A stretch of 64,000 nucleotides of DNA from Sparassis latifolia (taxonomy: Eukaryota; Basidiomycota; Agaricomycetes; Polyporales; Sparassidaceae), in contig CM031556.1 in the NCBI GenBank assembly GCA_018466975.1, positions 744,001 to 808,000 of the forward strand, read 5' to 3'. Position numbers and translations under genes: made by a program. Positions 46,907 through 58,507 of this stretch are shown piece after piece. Below the pieces are notes generated by a model that worked only from the letters and a program-made list of their open reading frames with translations, did not search any database and was not told the DNA's origin. Every line of letters begins with the position of its first letter. Position 1 is the first letter of the stretch.

Positions 46907-48403
46907 CTACTTGTCCTTCACCTGTTCCTGCAGCCAATTCCACAGGCGTTCCCCGATTTGATCGTCATACGCCTCCTTCCTGCACTCGCCAAGGCGTGCC
47001 CACGGAATCAAGAACTGGAAATCCACCATGGTTATCCAGCTGATAAACAGCGGCGCAGCGGATGAAGCTTAAGGACGAACCTTGCCGTTATAGTTCAGAG
47101 GCTCGGGCATTGTCCCTGCCCACAGCTGGGTGAGCGCGCCCATCGGCGCCTCGTACATAATCTTATTCTAGGGCGACATTCGATCCATCTCAGTATGGTG
47201 TATACGAGATCGACTGCGGGCGGCCTACCATAACATTCCGCGCTGTATTACTGGCATACCGCTGCAGCTCGGTCTTGATGTTACCTGCCACGGGGAATAC
47301 AAGCTCGTTGCTGTGATCATAAGACAGGGCTAGCATACTGACCGGGATTGAGGGAGACGGAAACGATGCCCTTGTCCGCATACCGCTTCGCAACCTCCCG
47401 CGCGACTACGACGTTCCCCTTGAAAAATCCCGCAATATGAGTCCGAGCGAACGAGCAGGAATAAGAAAAGTTGACCCACAAATTTGCTCTGAGAATAGAG
47501 ATCGATGACACTCAACTTCCTCCGCGCAGGGCCGTCCCTGAACGTTTCCCAATTGAGCGTGTACATGTACGCGCCGCTGGACGAGGTGGTGACCACGCGC
47601 GCGTGGTGATCGGGGGATGTCTCCTTTCCGGCGAGCAAAGCCGGCATGAGTAGCTCGGTGAAGAAGAAATGTCCTGGAGAACCCGTAACTCAGTGTACAC
47701 AAGCGGAGCAGGCAGGACGACATACCGATCACGTTCGTGCCGAACTGCAGGTCGTAGCCGTCGGCGCTGAGCAATTCGATGGGGCACCACATGATACCGC
47801 TGCAAATGCCAAAGCGTGTGAGATACCTCGGGTAGGAAATTATACAATTGCGTACGCGTTGTTGAACAAGACATGCAACTCCTTCTCCTTGCTGGGCGCC
47901 CAAATAGTCCGGTGTTAGAACAAGGTCAGCAAGGTGAGCGGAATAATTGGGCACCTCAAAAATTCCTCCGCCGCCTTGCGCACGGCCGATAGATCGGCCA
48001 AGTCGAGCTGCAGGAAGATAGCCTCCTTGCCCGTCTCCGCCTTCAGCTCTGCAATGGCCTCCGTAGCCTTCTCCGCGCTCCGCGACGCCATGTACACCTT
48101 CGCGTTGTGCTGCAAGAGCGCCTAGACACCGCATGACGTGCGTCAGAGAGGTGCCTCGGATTGAAATGTATTCGAATTTCACCTTGATCGTCTCTTTCCC
48201 AATTCCAGTATTTCCTCCTGCATATCGTAGCGTTGAATGTCGGATTGCGACGAGGGAAAACGATGTGTAGACGAACCTGTGACGATCATGACCTGCCCCG
48301 TCAAGTCTGGGATCTGATCCGTGCTAAACGTCGACTTGGGCGGTAGGGATTGCCCAAGGACCGACAAGAACGACGCGATACCCATAGAGAACACTACACC
48401 CAT
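46907..48403 (-). CDS. Short-chain dehydrogenase/reductase
   Basis: Ten short exons (48,277-48,403, 48,183-48,217, 47,955-48,121, 47,856-47,891, 47,726-47,799, 47,480-47,673, 47,343-47,418, 47,229-47,284, 47,081-47,167, 46,907-47,014) join to exactly 320 codons. The NAD(P)-binding motif [10 protein letters not shown] is created by splicing exons 1 and 2. NNA in exons 4/5 is the second Rossmann motif. The catalytic Ser is in TTSSSGAYM and the Tyr/Lys pair in YSQSKFGN, the K-F part followed by an intron. VSLNPGNIKTEL closes the cofactor site. It resembles fungal retinol-dehydrogenase-like SDRs that act on unknown alcohols or ketones. The N-terminus has a short hydrophobic stretch, possibly a membrane anchor. 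Confidence 0.93.
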
Positions 48404-49912
48404 ACTGACACAGCCAAACTTCAAGCGTTGAGCGAGTAGCAACAAATATAAAAGTGCCTTCGCACAGCTGGGAACACGAGCGGAGTGAGAAACGCGAGAG
48501 GGAGAGCTATATGGCGCGCTGCGCAGAAGGCGAGACTCTTTGATATCGGCTGGAGATAGCACAATGCTGCGGGGTATCCATAGCTGACCGTGGGGCTCGT
48601 GCGAGTACCGAGTTGGTTAGTCTCCCAAAGCCAGACTACAAACTCAGCCCTATGAGAGGTTGGAGGACCGACTGAGTTGGTCGGAATTCGAGCTCGCTCG
48701 CGGCGGTTCTCCGTTCAATCTCGAGCTGTGCAATCCGAATTATTATAACTCAAAGTCTCCCAAAGCTTGCCTGAACCTTCGAATGTGTACCTCATAATAT
48801 CCGGCGTATACGTGAGCACACACTGATCCAAGTCCGCCGGAGAAAGCATACAGGTGGAACTTGTCAAAGTTGTGAAATACAACATGTACTCTCCGCAAAC
48901 TCTCAGTGCAAAACCCCGTACGTATACTTGTACTTAGGGGTGCCTCAGCACCGTAAATCGCACGTCACCGAAGGAGTTCCGCGCACAAAGTTCACAAGCA
49001 TGTCTTTCACGTCTCGGACGACCCACATGAACTTTCCATATCCCGTCTCCTAGGTCTGTGAGCCGGGGTGGGTTTGGCGGGATACAACTCAGGGGGGGTG
49101 ACAGGCAGACAGATAATCGATTTCGCGCGTGGTTCTGTCCAACGAGTAGAAAGCGAGTCTTTGGCCTATAACACTGATGCCATGGAATTTAGGAACCATG
49201 CTGCGAAATGCATCTGTGCGTCGACCGCAACTCTGGCTGTGTGGCTCACGCCGTGTGCCTCGGAGGCTTGATCTCGAGGCAAAGAACGGGAAAGTTGTCG
49301 AATGTGAGGACGAAAGTTACGGCATGAAGCAGAGTCGGCAAAGCGTTGTGTAGCGGGAATTTTATCGTAGACGCCAACACACTAGTTCTCGACCGTGGTC
49401 CTGGCTGGGATGAGAGCGAAATGTATGTGTCGAAGCCACGTCGATGAGGGCTCTGCGGAAAGTGCATCATCATTGATCTATATGTAAATGATGAGGGGAG
49501 AAAAAAAGAGAAAACGAACCTGGGCTCCAAAACCCCTCGTGCTCCTGCCTCTTGCACATACTTTAGCAATCATGTGGCATATGAAATTAATGGTGTAACT
49601 GTGTCGGGGGATGGTAGATTCGGTCCGCAACGAAGCTTAGGTTGAGGTCTTGTTACCATATGTAGCAGCTCACCTTCCCCTTTTGTCGGCAGGGGTCAAT
49701 GGGAGCCTCCTAGCCGGTGCTCGTCGCGCTTTTGAACGACTTCCGACCTATCCCCAGTTCAAGGGAACATAAGCGCTCTAAAGAGTCGATTTCCAGTAAG
49801 TTACATCGCGACCAAACATCGTTCGAGTTATTACAAGTACAAAGTAGTCTCTTCAAAAGTTCACCACAGTGGCCGCCTCTAGCATCGGAATACGGCGCAT
49901 GCTCTGCAGACA
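48404..49912. other. 1.5 kb intergenic region, nothing assigned
   Basis: A 107-codon open stretch on the minus strand (49,246-49,569) has no recognisable domain. The words GTCTCCCAAAGC and ACTGAGTTGGTCGG repeat near 48,610-48,780. I see no RNA gene. Confidence 0.4.
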
Positions 49913-50797
49913 TCACGCCTTGAGGGCCTCTTCGCGGTCGAGAACGGACTGTTCGAGCTTGATGAGGATGGTGGTGCGCCCCGGGAACTGGTCCGTGGGG
50001 GTGTTGTGCGCGGTCACGCGGGCGGGCTGGGGGGGGGAAACAAGTCAGCGGTGCTCGGACGGAGGGAAAGGCAAGGGGGACACGCACGAAGCCGAGGCCG
50101 TCGAGGACGGCTTCGACGATGCCGGCGGTGAAGGAGGAGCAGCTGAGCTGGGACATGTCGCGGGGGACGGAGATGGCGCGGGTGATGGGCGGGTCGTTGT
50201 CGATGATCATATCTGTGCGGCCAGATGAGCCACGCGCGGGAGAAGGAGAGAGCAAGACAGACACTCGTCGGCGTTCTCGACGCTGCGCTCGATGGCGTCT
50301 GCGGGTTTGCCGAAGACGGCGCGCCAGAGGTGGGTGTGGATGGACATGAGGGCGGGGAGGAAGCGGATCTCGCGCTTGGGGGCCTTGTTGGCGGACTCTG
50401 TGCGCCAGGACATGAGCTCGAGGACGCGTGTGCCGACGCGGTAGCCGAGGGTGTTCAGCCTGGGAGGGGCGGGTCAGCGGGGGGACGCGATGGAGGAGGG
50501 GCACGGACCTGCGCTCGAGGTCGTTGATGCCGGCGACGCGCTTGTGGGTGTACTGGACGAGCTCGGAGAAGAGGAAGGCATAGGCGGAGGCGGAGACGTC
50601 TGCGGCGCGGGTGCGGTTGAGGGGCGGTCGTAGATGTTCGGGCGGAGGCCGGGCTTGGGGGTGGACGCGGTGGAGATGGAGGGCGCGGTGGGCAGCGAGA
50701 AGCGGGTGGACGAGGACGCGGGCGAGAGGTGGTCCGTGGACGGGAGGGACGACGAGGAGAGGACAGAAAAGCGGGGATGGGGTTGGGCGTAGGCCAT
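49913..50797 (-). CDS. trs31: TRAPP complex subunit TRAPPC5/Trs31
   Basis: Exons 50,509-50,797, 50,263-50,459, 50,088-50,212 and 49,913-50,026. After a Ser/Pro-rich start (~50 residues), the Bet3-like fold of TRAPPC5 is clear: PNIYDR, LNRTRAADVSASAYAFLFSE, VQYTHKRVAGINDLERRLNT, LGYRVGTRVLELM, RFLPALMSIHTHLWRAVFGK, PADAIERSVENADEYMIIDN, ISVPRDMSQLSCSSF, AGIVEAVLDGLGFPARVTAH. It is a core subunit of TRAPP, the exchange factor and tether for Ypt1 at ER-Golgi and autophagy membranes. At 50,621-50,624 (GGGG on +) one missing base breaks the frame between YDR and LNRTRA; with it the coding length is exactly 242 codons. It is divergent from the BTB gene. Confidence 0.93.
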
Positions 50798-50914
50798 GGC
50801 GGGCCGGAGCAGGAGGGAACGAGGCGCCAAGCCTGGATCGACGGCGCTGGAGAGTCCTCGGAGCGACCACTGCTCCCACTCAGCCAAGCTACAGGACGGT
50901 ATTACGAAGCAGCC
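50798..50914. promoter_or_regulatory. Shared divergent promoter, trs31 / BTB gene
   Basis: The two start codons are 117 bp apart and face outward, so core promoters and 5' UTRs share this stretch. No standard TATA box is seen. Confidence 0.5.
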
Positions 50915-53836
50915 ATGGACGATACACGCTCCCGCCTGGCGTCCCCTTGCACCGTCTCCTTGTCCTCCCTCCGTCCCTCGCCCACGATGGCGTCCCCGCC
51001 TGCCTCCCCACCCGCGTCGAACCCGGCCGACCTCCAGTCGCACCTCTACGCGTCGTTCCTGCACCGCAAGACCGCGGACGTCGCCCTGCGCGTCCGCGGC
51101 TCGTGGAACGCGATCTACAGACTGCACCGCGTCGTGCTCATCCAGGCCGTGAGTGGCTCGCTTCCCGCTCACTGCAGCTGACCGCGATCGTCGTCGTCCA
51201 GGGCTTCTTCCAGTCCCTCTTCACCTCGGGCTTCCTCGAGTCCAAGTCCAAGCTCTCTCGCCGCCTCGAACCGGATGTCATCGACATCGTCTTTGACGAC
51301 CCCAACATCACCCGTGCCGGTGAGTAGCCTCCCGCTACGGCGTCGATCCTGGATCGTGTGCCCGTGGATGCACGCGAGCAATGACATCATGACGCTACCC
51401 ATCTGCATGTATTCCTATCATCCACTGACCGCTAACTTTTCTGTTTTCCTCTCTAGCATTCGAGTAAGTCTGTCCCCGTGCCGAACTGTCGATGGGTACC
51501 TGATGCCCTTCGCAGAGTGTGCATAGCCCGTCTCTATTGCGGAGGTCCGCCCCTCCACATCGCCCCATCCCTCATCCCGACCCCTTCCCTGCCCTTGACG
51601 CCCTCCTTCCCTCCCTCCTCGTCCTCGCATTCTCCAGGAGACGCAACCCCAGAGGGTCACCATCCCGCGACGCCGCGCTTCATGCTCTCCCTCCTCGCTA
51701 CCGCCGTCTTCCTCTCCATCCCCGCCCTCGCCTCCCACGCCCTCTCCAGCGTCCTCCGCACCGTCGGCCCCACCACCGCCGTCCGCTACCTCAACTTCGC
51801 CATCGGCTGCGGCATCGGCCCTCCAGACTCTGAACCTTCCCGCGCTTGTGATGGCCGCGAGCCCGCCGTGGGCCTCGACGCCGTCGCCGAGCTCGGGATG
51901 GACGACGACGAGCAGAGCATCGCCCCATCTACCAACGCTGCATCCACGCCGACCCCGCCTCTGCCTCCGCCTCCTCCTCCGCTCTAAACCCCGAAACCGA
52001 TGCCACCGTGCAGAAGGAGGATCCGACAACCACCTCCGACTTTGACACCGAGTCCGACTCGGGCGAGACCGGCCCCGCCCCGAGCTGCTTCTACGGCGCC
52101 ATCTCCGACAAGGTCGGCGAGGCCGCCGCCTGCTGGCTCGCCCGCTGGGGCGCCGACATCCTCGCGTACGAGCTCGACTCCGCAGGCCCCGGCGCGGACT
52201 CGGCCGCAGGCACGTTCAAGGTGCCGCCCTCCGTCCTACGCCCGCGCGCGGGCACCGCCCCTCGCGCATCAGCAGCGACTTCGTCGTCGTCGAGCGCAGG
52301 AAGAAGGGCCAGATCGCCGAGGACGCGCCCCTCGTGTGGCGCCGCGGCGGCCTCAACCCCCGCTGGGTCCGCGGGCTGCTCTCCAGCGACGCGCTCTTCG
52401 TGCGCGGCGAGCGGGAGCGGTACGACATGGCCCGCACCGTCGTCGAGCTCCGCCGCGCCGACGGCCTCGACGAAGAGGAGGAGCGCGAGTGGGCCCAGCT
52501 GTTCGCCCAAGGGATCTACTACGCTAACATGGTGGGTGCACCCCTTTCTCATGCAGCTGGCGCGCTGACTGTGCCTTCTTGCCGCGGTGTGCCAGTCGCT
52601 CGATGACCTGATGGCCATCTCCCGCGACATCTCGCCGCGGACGGGCCAGCCGTACGTGCCCCTCGCGGTGCTGCAGGCCGCACACTGGAACCAGTCAGCT
52701 CTGCGACACCGCATCACCGCGCGGCCCCCGCAGAGTAACGCCAGTAGCGGCGGCAGCAGCACGGGTTCGCCGCCGGTCTCGCCGAGCGCGCGCGACAAGG
52801 AGCTCGGGATCGCGCTCAGCAGCGCCGAGGCGGCCGCGTGCGCCGACCGCGACGCACCGCACTTCCCCGTGCCCGCAGACTCGTCGGTGCGCATCGGGGA
52901 CAGCACCGGCATCGAGGGCGCGGGGAGCACGAGCATGGAGGCGCTCTTCGAGGCCTCGGCGGGCACGGACAAGAAAGCCCCGCCGACCTGCGAGGCGAAC
53001 TTCTTCGGGCTGCAGCAGCAGCGCGTGCCCGCGTCCGCCATCCCCGCCGAGGGCAGCACTCCCAGTGGACCCTCGCGGTGGACGGCGCACCCGCCGTTCC
53101 GGTTCGGCGTGGAGTTCTGGGACATCGACGCGCTGAAGGAGAAGAGCCGGCTGCACTCGCAGACGGTGTGGTACGCGGGCAGCCTGTACAACGTCTACGT
53201 GCAGGTCGTCCACAAAAGGGCGTCCAGCTCGGCGTGTACCTCCACCGCCAGTCCAGCGTCGACCCCATCCCGGGCTCTTCCGCGCCCTCCACACTCGCGT
53301 TCGGCGGAGGGAGCAGCCCTACCAGCGGAGGTGGGAACACGCATGCAAGCGCGTCGGGGACGGGGTCGGCCACGTCGTCGTTGTCGCACCGCACGTCTGG
53401 GTCGGCGCCGTCACGCCCGGGGTCCTCCGGGGGAGGGGCCCCGCTCTCGCGCACCACGACGCCGTCGACGCCCGCGAGCGTCTCGAGCTCGCTCCCGTCC
53501 GGGCTCGGCGTCGCCGCGCCCCCCGCAGCGCACACGCTGCCCGCGACCGCGGCGCCCGCGATGCCCGCGCAGCCGTACCGCGACCCGCGCGGGGCGGTGT
53601 CGGCGTACTTTGCGATCGCGTGCGCGAGCGCGACGGGCGCGAGCCTCACGCGGTTCGCGAGCGCGCCCGACGTGTTTTCGGTCAGCCAGAGCTGGGGCTG
53701 GAAGTCGAGCTCGCTCAGGACGGAGGAGTACCTCGAGGTCGGGCCTGATGGCCTCGCGCGCGGCGTTGCGCAGGAGGCGATGCCCGGCGGGCGCGAGGTC
53801 AGCCTGCGTGCGACGGTGGTGCTCGGCGTGGTGTGA
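50915..53836 (+). CDS. BTB/POZ domain protein
   Basis: Exons 50,915-51,148, 51,202-51,319, a 7-nt exon 51,457-51,463, 51,516-52,531 and 52,596-53,836. The BTB domain is near residue 30 (LYASFLHRKTADVALRV, YRLHRVVLIQAGFFQSLF, SGFLESKSKL) and continues over the tiny exon (RAAFEVCIARLYCGGPPL). Later conserved parts are GFYGAISDKVGEAA-like text (CFYGAISDKVGEAAACWL), LNPRWVRGLLSSDALFV, RFGVEFWDIDALKEKSRLHS and VQLGVYLHRQ. The layout resembles fungal germ-cell-less-like BTB proteins. Three single-base slips break it, at C runs 51,923-51,926 and 52,258-52,261 and at the A run 53,214-53,217; adding one base at each restores phase through every intron. The likely role is adaptor of a CUL3-type ligase or a structural scaffold. 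Confidence 0.85.
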
Positions 53837-54196
53837 TGTGGTGCGGGTGGTGTGATGTGGTGCGGGTGTGGTATGATCTGTGCGTTATTCCCGGACGGGT
53901 GGATATCTACAAGAGTTGGTTTAATGATTTAGCTGTATCGTATAGTACCCCAGATTTTCGTCGGGATCTCCACTCAGCCTAGGTAGCAGATGTATATATT
54001 ATGCTATTCATTGTATCGATATGCTCTTTCCTTTCTCTTCTACGCGGGACGCAGCGATCGCGTCCGGGATTGTTTGTTCGGCTTTGTCCGGCGCCGATTG
54101 GAGAGATCGTGACACAGAGATGAGTTTTCTCTATAATAGCATACGCCGAGCCGCAGTGGCAGACTCTGCTGGCCATCGCTCTACTCTTCTCCGAGC
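53837..54196. other. Intergenic region, BTB gene to cullin-N gene
   Basis: It begins with two direct copies of a GTGGTGCGGGTGGTGTGAT-like word just after the BTB stop. AT-rich spacer follows. No gene is seen. Confidence 0.4.
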
Positions 54197-55239
54197 ATGT
54201 CGCCCACCGCAGTGACCACGAACACCGGCGCAGCACCGCCGCCGCTTCCCAACCCATCCACGGGCAGCGCGAACCCCTCCGCGTCCTTCCCCGCCCTCTG
54301 GGGCTATCTCCAGCCCGCGCTCGACCACATCGTCCGCTCGCCGACCAACAACCCCGCCAAAGCCCCCGCAATCACCGTCAGCTACCACATGGGCGTGCAC
54401 ACCGCCGTCTACAACTACTTCACCTCCCAGTCCGAGGGCCCCGCGCCCGCGCACGCCGCCGCCGGGCTCACCACGGTGTCCGCGGCGGCGGCGGCGGCGG
54501 GGACAAGGGCCGCGCGAGCGGGACCGGGACGGACCTCTACGAGCACCTCGACCGCTACTACACCGACGCGGCGCGCGAGCTCTTCCTCGGCGCGCCCACG
54601 GACGACACGACGCTCGTGCACTACCTCGTGCCGTGCTTCAACCGCTACGCCGCGGGCGCGCAGGCCGTGAGCCGCCTGCTCAACTACGTGAACCGCCACT
54701 ACGTGAAGCGCGCCGCGGACGAGGACCGCGGCTGGCTGCGCCTCTCGGACGTGCTCGACGCCGTCGCGCGCACCATCCAGGAGACGGACACTCGCGAGCA
54801 GATCCAGCAGCGCCTCCGCGAGCGCCGCACCCAGGAGCTCAAGAAGTGGGGGTACGAGGACGGCGCGGGCCCCGCGGCGCTCGCGCAGGCGGAGGCGTAC
54901 GCCGAGGCCGCGAGCCCGCCCGACCGCGTCGTGTCGCTCTCTGCGCTCGCGTACCGCCGTTTCCGCATCGAGGTCATCGACCCGCTGCTCACCGTCCCGA
55001 AGATAAAGGGGAAGGGGAAGAAGAAGAAACCGCCCTCCCATGGCGATAAACCCCCGATGCCGAGGGGCCGCCTTGCGCGGGCGGTGAAGGAGCTGCTGGA
55101 GTCGAAGGGGGGAGACGGGGAGGAGAAGCTGAGGCTCGCGGGGGAGCTGGCCATATGTTTGCGGACCGTTGGCGTCAAGGTGGACCACCCGCTGCGCAAG
55201 AAACTTGACAAGTATATTCCCCGCTCTGATTCGCAGTAG
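54197..55239 (+). CDS. Cullin N-terminal-repeat protein lacking the cullin homology domain
   Basis: An intronless gene of 348 codons after one frame correction at 54,499-54,502 (GGGG should be five). It matches the first cullin repeats of CUL1: LWGYLQPALDHIVRSP, YHMGVHTAVYNYFTSQ, then TDLYEHLDRYYTDAARELF, YLVPCFNRYAAGAQAVSRLL, YVNRHYVKRAADEDRGW, FRIEVIDPLLT. It ends after about 345 residues, where full cullins continue to ~750 with the RBX1-binding and neddylation parts. It could bind Skp1-like partners without ligase activity. A Lys-rich patch (KIKGKGKKKK) is near residue 270. GC content at third positions is very high. Confidence 0.88.
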
Positions 55240-56358
55240 TTCGCTGCGTGCGTTGCGTTGCGCTGTCCTGGATGGATTCCCGCTGTGTGTTTATTCTTCG
55301 CTCGGGAAGTCGCTCTATCACTCAGTGTCTGGAGAGGTGACGTGGTGCAGCTAGACTTGTTGGATTGGTCCGAGGGGATATTGCCGGATACCTCAGTCTT
55401 GTGCATATACGTGGTTTACTTGGATCGTGCCTCTTTTATACATGCGTGCTAAACAGTTACAGCTTTCGGACTCCCTCCATTGGCCAATCTTGACTCCAAC
55501 GATATATGCGGTGTAACCTGGCAACATTAACCCGAACGTTTCATTGGCCCGGCAAGCCGTTGAATATCCTGTACGGGTGAAAAGAGGGATTTAGCATGCT
55601 CATCCAAGCATTTTTACGTCGACGTTAATCGCAGTCTTTTCAGTTTGCAGATGGATCGAAACTCTTCTGGCTAGATTTCCAGAGCATAAATAAACGCATG
55701 GACGGGCAACTGAAACAACTCTATGTCCCCATGATAACGCCTTGGGATGCATATTGGCAGAATTAGAATTACCGCAGTATAGCAGCTATAGCCCGACAAT
55801 GTCAGCTCGCGTGGTTATACTGTGAGAAAACATACCGATTGGAGCTGCATCCAATAGTTGGTACTTATTGAGAGACGCTCCCGGTGAAAAGTGCGCTTCG
55901 CCATGACGTCTGTAAACCATCAGAGCAATAGAGGCCATTTCTTACCATATAAGGGTCATTGGTAACGAGAAAAACATTCTTAAAGAAGAGACCAAGCACG
56001 CTGGTGCGGGAGTTCCGGTTGTGCATCCCGTTTTCTGCGGGGAAAAAAAGGAGGTATGATCACCACCCAGCAATATAAAGATATCGGTGAGCGAAGGTGA
56101 ATGGTTGCCAGTGGATTCTGAGTCGAGCGAAGTTACTACCGGAGGTCCGATCGACACGGAGACGCATCAAGATGTCGATCACGCACGTCTCGATCTCAGG
56201 CTCGAGTTTTGCAGATTTCGATGGAAGGTGGCTATAGGTAGGTGTAAAGAAGACATCGACAATCGCGTCAAAACTCCCCAGCCTGCTGCCTGCGAACAAC
56301 ACAGCACAGACAACTTAGTCGAATGCGCAAAATTTACAACTAGTGAACATTTGAAGTT
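55240..56358. other. Intergenic region, nothing assigned
   Basis: Some protein-like minus-strand text occurs at 55,850-56,300, but no domain or consistent splice chain was found. Confidence 0.4.
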
Positions 56359-58507
56359 TTAGTTCAGGTTCCTGAGCTTTTTGATGATTAGATACACAAT
56401 GATGTCGAGGCACAAGGTGTGAATCTCGCATTCCTTGCTGGTATGCCTCTCCCCATCAATGCTCGGTCCCCTGCTACGAACCACCGATATCGCATCCGTA
56501 TTACGATAGGGTAAGTGCAGCGATATCGCACTCGAAATTCCGGATGGATCGCAGGCCTGTGAGGCTGTTTGGCGCAAGTCGAGCATGCAATGGCACGTCA
56601 GTACGGACGTCATCTTGCAGAACCAGCATGAGCAACGATACAAGCTCTAGTGTTCTCGTCCGGTGTCTAGGCTTACAATGTAGTAAATCCAAGTGGTCAT
56701 CACCAGGAACTAGAGAAGAATGGAAAACTTGAAGGACGGTGCTGGGGGATCATTGATTGTCCAAGACCCATGTCAGATACTTGCCCGATTCCGAGAGCGA
56801 GCGCGTTGAGAACGAGAAGCATCCTGCGCTCATCAACGTCCTCCTTGCTATCGAAATGCGAGTAGCAACGGGGCGACCCACTCAGGGTCGAAACGGCAAA
56901 GCCGGGTAAGCGCAGCGGGCACGGCAGAGGGGCAGACAAACTGGAGAGATACCTGTCAGTGACGCAACGGTCAACGGATGCACCAGGAGTAGAATTCTCT
57001 ATTCATACCTGTCAGTGACGCGACGGTCACTGCAGGTGCTGTAAGTACGAGCGAATACAATAGGAAGGGGGTACGTACACGGATGCACCAGGAGTAGAAT
57101 TCTCTGGGGCATCCGGCGAGCAAACGTATGGTATATAAGCCACTCGACACTACCTAATATAGCTAGCGGTAGAGCCGAGGCGTTGAGTAGTTACAAGAGA
57201 AAACAGAAAAGCCGAACCAAAGGTATAACGCACGTTCAGCGAACGTGCTTCAGCAACTCCTCGGACTCCGGATTTCAACACTTGCATCTCCATGGCCACC
57301 AGCGAACTTACGAGAAATACACAACACCTGCAAGGTATCAGTATTCATCGTAATGTATTCAGAAGGGCTGCGAACCGTCAGTCAGCAGAACCTCGGCAAG
57401 GGCGAATATTGCAGTGGCATTCAGTCAGCAGAACCTCGGCAAGGGCGAATATTGCAGTGGCATTCACCACAGGATCGCGATATCGAATTGTCTTCACCCA
57501 AGTGAGCGCCAGAACTACAGCGTCCGCCACGATAGAAGACAAGCGAGTGCCGAAGAACACCGTCATGAGAAGAGGTCGTGAGGACGAGCGTCATCATCAG
57601 CGAAGAACCATATACGCACATCATCAAAGACGGGAACAGCCACGTCAGTGGATGTCGGTTCAGCGACGAGGGCGATCTTACAGTCTGTAGACTACGGGAT
57701 GCAAGGTTGTGGTGACTCCGCATGTACTCAGTGTAGGTGAGAGGTAGGACACTTGGGGGATAGTCACGAAGGCTATGTACTGCTCAAAACTATGGCATTT
57801 TAGTCCGAGCAGAAAAACTGAAACTGGAGGGGAGGCAGGCCATAGCAAACCTACCAAATTCAATATAGGGTTGACCAGGCCCAGAAACAGAACGACGAAG
57901 AAAACCATGCGGCTGCACATATAGAGTGCAGAAACCCGCATCGCAGAGAACACTTTTGCGAATTAGGAAACAGCAGGATCCCAGACGAATACCAAGCTCA
58001 CTAGCTACGCAACCCACTACAACCAAGGCTGAAAGCACTGTTGAACATTACAACTACCAGCCACTCATCGGAATGTTATCTGCGTATACGTTAAATCTTC
58101 ATTACCTCTGAGTGACATGGTTAGTCCACATCTACCAACCAGAAGCAATGAACTCACCAAAAGTGACTTCCCCGACCAGGTCGACCGCAATATCAACAGC
58201 GCAAATGTCAGACGGCTGTATCGCACACTGTAAAATAGCAAGCAGGCTGGGGTAAAAATCCTCTTTGCTCGCCATATATATTTCACCTCCAGTGCGGATG
58301 TGAGCAGGTAGCCATACCAGATTAGTGCTGCCAGTGGTTGACTGATTCATCGACACAAGGGATAGCGACGATTGAACAGAGACGTACCGAATACTGCAGC
58401 GTAACACGCATAATTAAGGAAGCTAATAGGACAGAGCCTCAGAACTCAGAACAAAGCGAAGTTCGAAGTTTAGTCACCCACTCCTGCTGATAAGATGACA
58501 GGGCCAT
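56359..58507 (-). CDS. DUF6533-type multi-pass membrane protein, possibly damaged
   Basis: The start at 58,507 splices through two introns into CFLNYACYAAVFALIWYGYL, LTSALEVKYIWRAKR, TPACLLFYSVRYS, which is the DUF6533 N-terminal helix pair of Agaricomycete 7TM-like proteins. Further pieces leftward are EWLVVVMFNSAF, FSAMRVSALYMCSRMVFFVV, LFLGLVNPILNL, SSIVADAVVLALTWVKTIRY, RRMLLVLNALALGIG and SVLTCHCMLDLRQTASQA with a stop at 56,359. These correspond to later helices and the C-terminal motif of the family. Function of the family is unknown. A 43 bp tandem duplication (57,378-57,463) and two small segment duplications (56,951-57,105) lie in its 3' half, and I could not build one clean frame there. 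Confidence 0.65.
57378..57463. repeat. 43 bp perfect tandem duplication
   Basis: Positions 57,378-57,420 and 57,421-57,463 are identical; each begins TCAGTCAGCAGAACCTCGGC. It lies next to the exon with ADAVVLALTWVKT of the membrane-protein gene. Being perfect, it is recent or an assembly artefact. Confidence 0.9.

Noticed and set aside
46632..47065. Plus-strand frames between the GH71 and dehydrogenase genes
   Set aside because: They overlap the last dehydrogenase exons in complement and show no conserved motif.
50611..51327. 238-codon plus-strand frame
   Set aside because: It overlaps trs31 on the other strand and the BTB gene in another frame. Its Arg/Trp-rich composition has no domain.
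52091..53191. 366-codon minus-strand frame
   Set aside because: Complement of BTB-gene exons; the plus strand has the conserved sequence and fitting splice sites.
54415..55188. 257-codon minus-strand frame
   Set aside because: Complement of the cullin-N coding region, open only because of high third-position GC.
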